NCBI GenBank assembly: GCA_934086185.1
Contig: CAKOHW010000005.1
Span: forward strand, 37,254-101,253
Source: an uncultured Bacilli bacterium
GTDB lineage: Bacteria > Bacillota_I > Bacilli_A > RF39 > UBA660
Reading direction: 5' to 3'
DNA length: 64,000 nucleotides
Of the stretch, positions 63,738 to 64,000 are shown in pieces. Positions within the stretch are counted from its first letter, which is position 1; the number at the start of each line of letters is the position of its first letter. The position numbers and the translations under genes are program-made. The notes under the pieces were generated by a model. It had not been told where the DNA came from. It searched no databases and saw only the letters and a list, made by a program, of their open reading frames with translations.

Positions 63738-63837
63738 AAGCTCGAAAAGTTCGAGCATATTTTTTTATGGAGCCCTTATGGTTCTGGTAAAACAACCATT
63801 AAAAGCAACAATTTATAGGTAGTAATAACTACTAACT
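63703..63837 (-). ncRNA. Candidate ~135-nt antisense RNA converging on the short plus transcript
   Basis: Extended -10 TGTTATACT on the minus strand (63844-63852) predicts a start near 63837. The RNA would form TAGTA/TACTA, ATGGTT/AACCAT and GCTCGAA/TTCGAGC hairpins and end at terminator AACCAAC/GTTGGTT plus T6 (63703-63730). It overlaps the plus transcript by about 64 bases. Confidence 0.45.
63740..63766 (+). terminator. Intrinsic terminator of the short plus-strand transcript
   Basis: GCTCGAA / TTCGAGC with a 3-base loop, then TATTTTTTT; 3 bases after the 22-codon ORF. Confidence 0.7.
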
Positions 63838-63899
63838 AAAATTAGTATAACATGGTTTTAGTAAAATTAACCAACATTTTAATATTTTAAGTAAATAAA

Positions 63900-64000
63900 A
63901 TGATATAATAGGAACTGAAAGACAAATAGTAATTTGAAAGTGAACTAATAGTATGTTTAATATTTAACAAATAATTGATATATTATTCTTGGAGAGTGAT
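63900..64000 (+). promoter_or_regulatory. Promoter and ribosome site of a gene beginning beyond the right edge
   Basis: TGATATAAT, an extended -10, lies near 63900-63908, and the window ends in GGAGAGTGAT, the Shine-Dalgarno style used by this genome, so a start codon is expected within a few bases past 64000. Confidence 0.5.

Overview
The window is a very AT-rich stretch of a Bacillota (Bacilli-like) chromosome centred on the replication origin. Gene order around the origin closely follows Bacillus: rpmH, rnpA, yidC, jag, mnmE, mnmG, rsmG and noc run leftwards. dnaA, dnaN, recF, gyrB, gyrA, the SRP RNA, tadA, dnaX, ybaB, recR, bofA, holB, ricT, yabB, pth, mfd, spoVT, tatD, a 3D-domain gene, ksgA, yabG, spoVG, yabP, yabQ, divIC, ssrA and alr run rightwards. 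UGA is read as stop throughout, so this is not the Mollicutes code, although the tmRNA tag ends in AFA as in Mollicutes. Together these suggest an uncultured gut-type Bacilli lineage (for example RF39-like); that placement is inference.

Left arm (1-33 kb). A UvrD-type helicase is cut by the left edge. Next come murD with a murL-like epimerase gene, which together suggest the alternative route to D-glutamate in peptidoglycan, then a GH25 lysozyme, a NUDIX hydrolase, an HD hydrolase and an orphan gene. A small accessory patch at 7.5-10 kb holds an IS remnant, a zinc-ribbon protein and an AbiE-type toxin-antitoxin operon with a clear palindromic operator. After recG and pyruvate:ferredoxin oxidoreductase comes a cell-wall and sporulation block: spoIIQ, spoIID, a DUF1146 gene, rpiB, rpmE, murA, mntP, spoIIR, prmC, prfA and rpoE. 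A class A PBP follows, then noc, rsmG, mnmG, mnmE, jag, yidC, rnpA and rpmH.

Origin (33.1-42.7 kb). DnaA boxes lie on both sides of dnaA and after dnaN. Two perfect parS sites flank the DNA ahead of the SRP RNA gene. Two perfect Noc-binding sites lie at 31.07 kb and inside dnaX. A ComK-family competence regulator sits between dnaN and recF.

Right arm (42.7-64 kb). This is a dense plus-strand run of replication, repair, translation and sporulation genes, then tmRNA and alanine racemase. Four less familiar genes follow (thioredoxin-fold, PH-like, LysM and a DUF4352-like membrane protein), then a cytoplasmic transglutaminase-like protein. At the right edge a non-coding region shows two converging, overlapping short transcripts.

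The least explained signals are four candidate small RNAs with recognisable promoters and terminators. Two of them, about 95 nt each, flank recG, share a layout and carry an 8-nt complementary CCCCCUGA/UCAGGGGG pair. Spore genes (spoIID, spoIIQ, spoIIR, bofA, spoVT, spoVG, yabG, yabP, yabQ) indicate a sporulating organism or a recent descendant of one.
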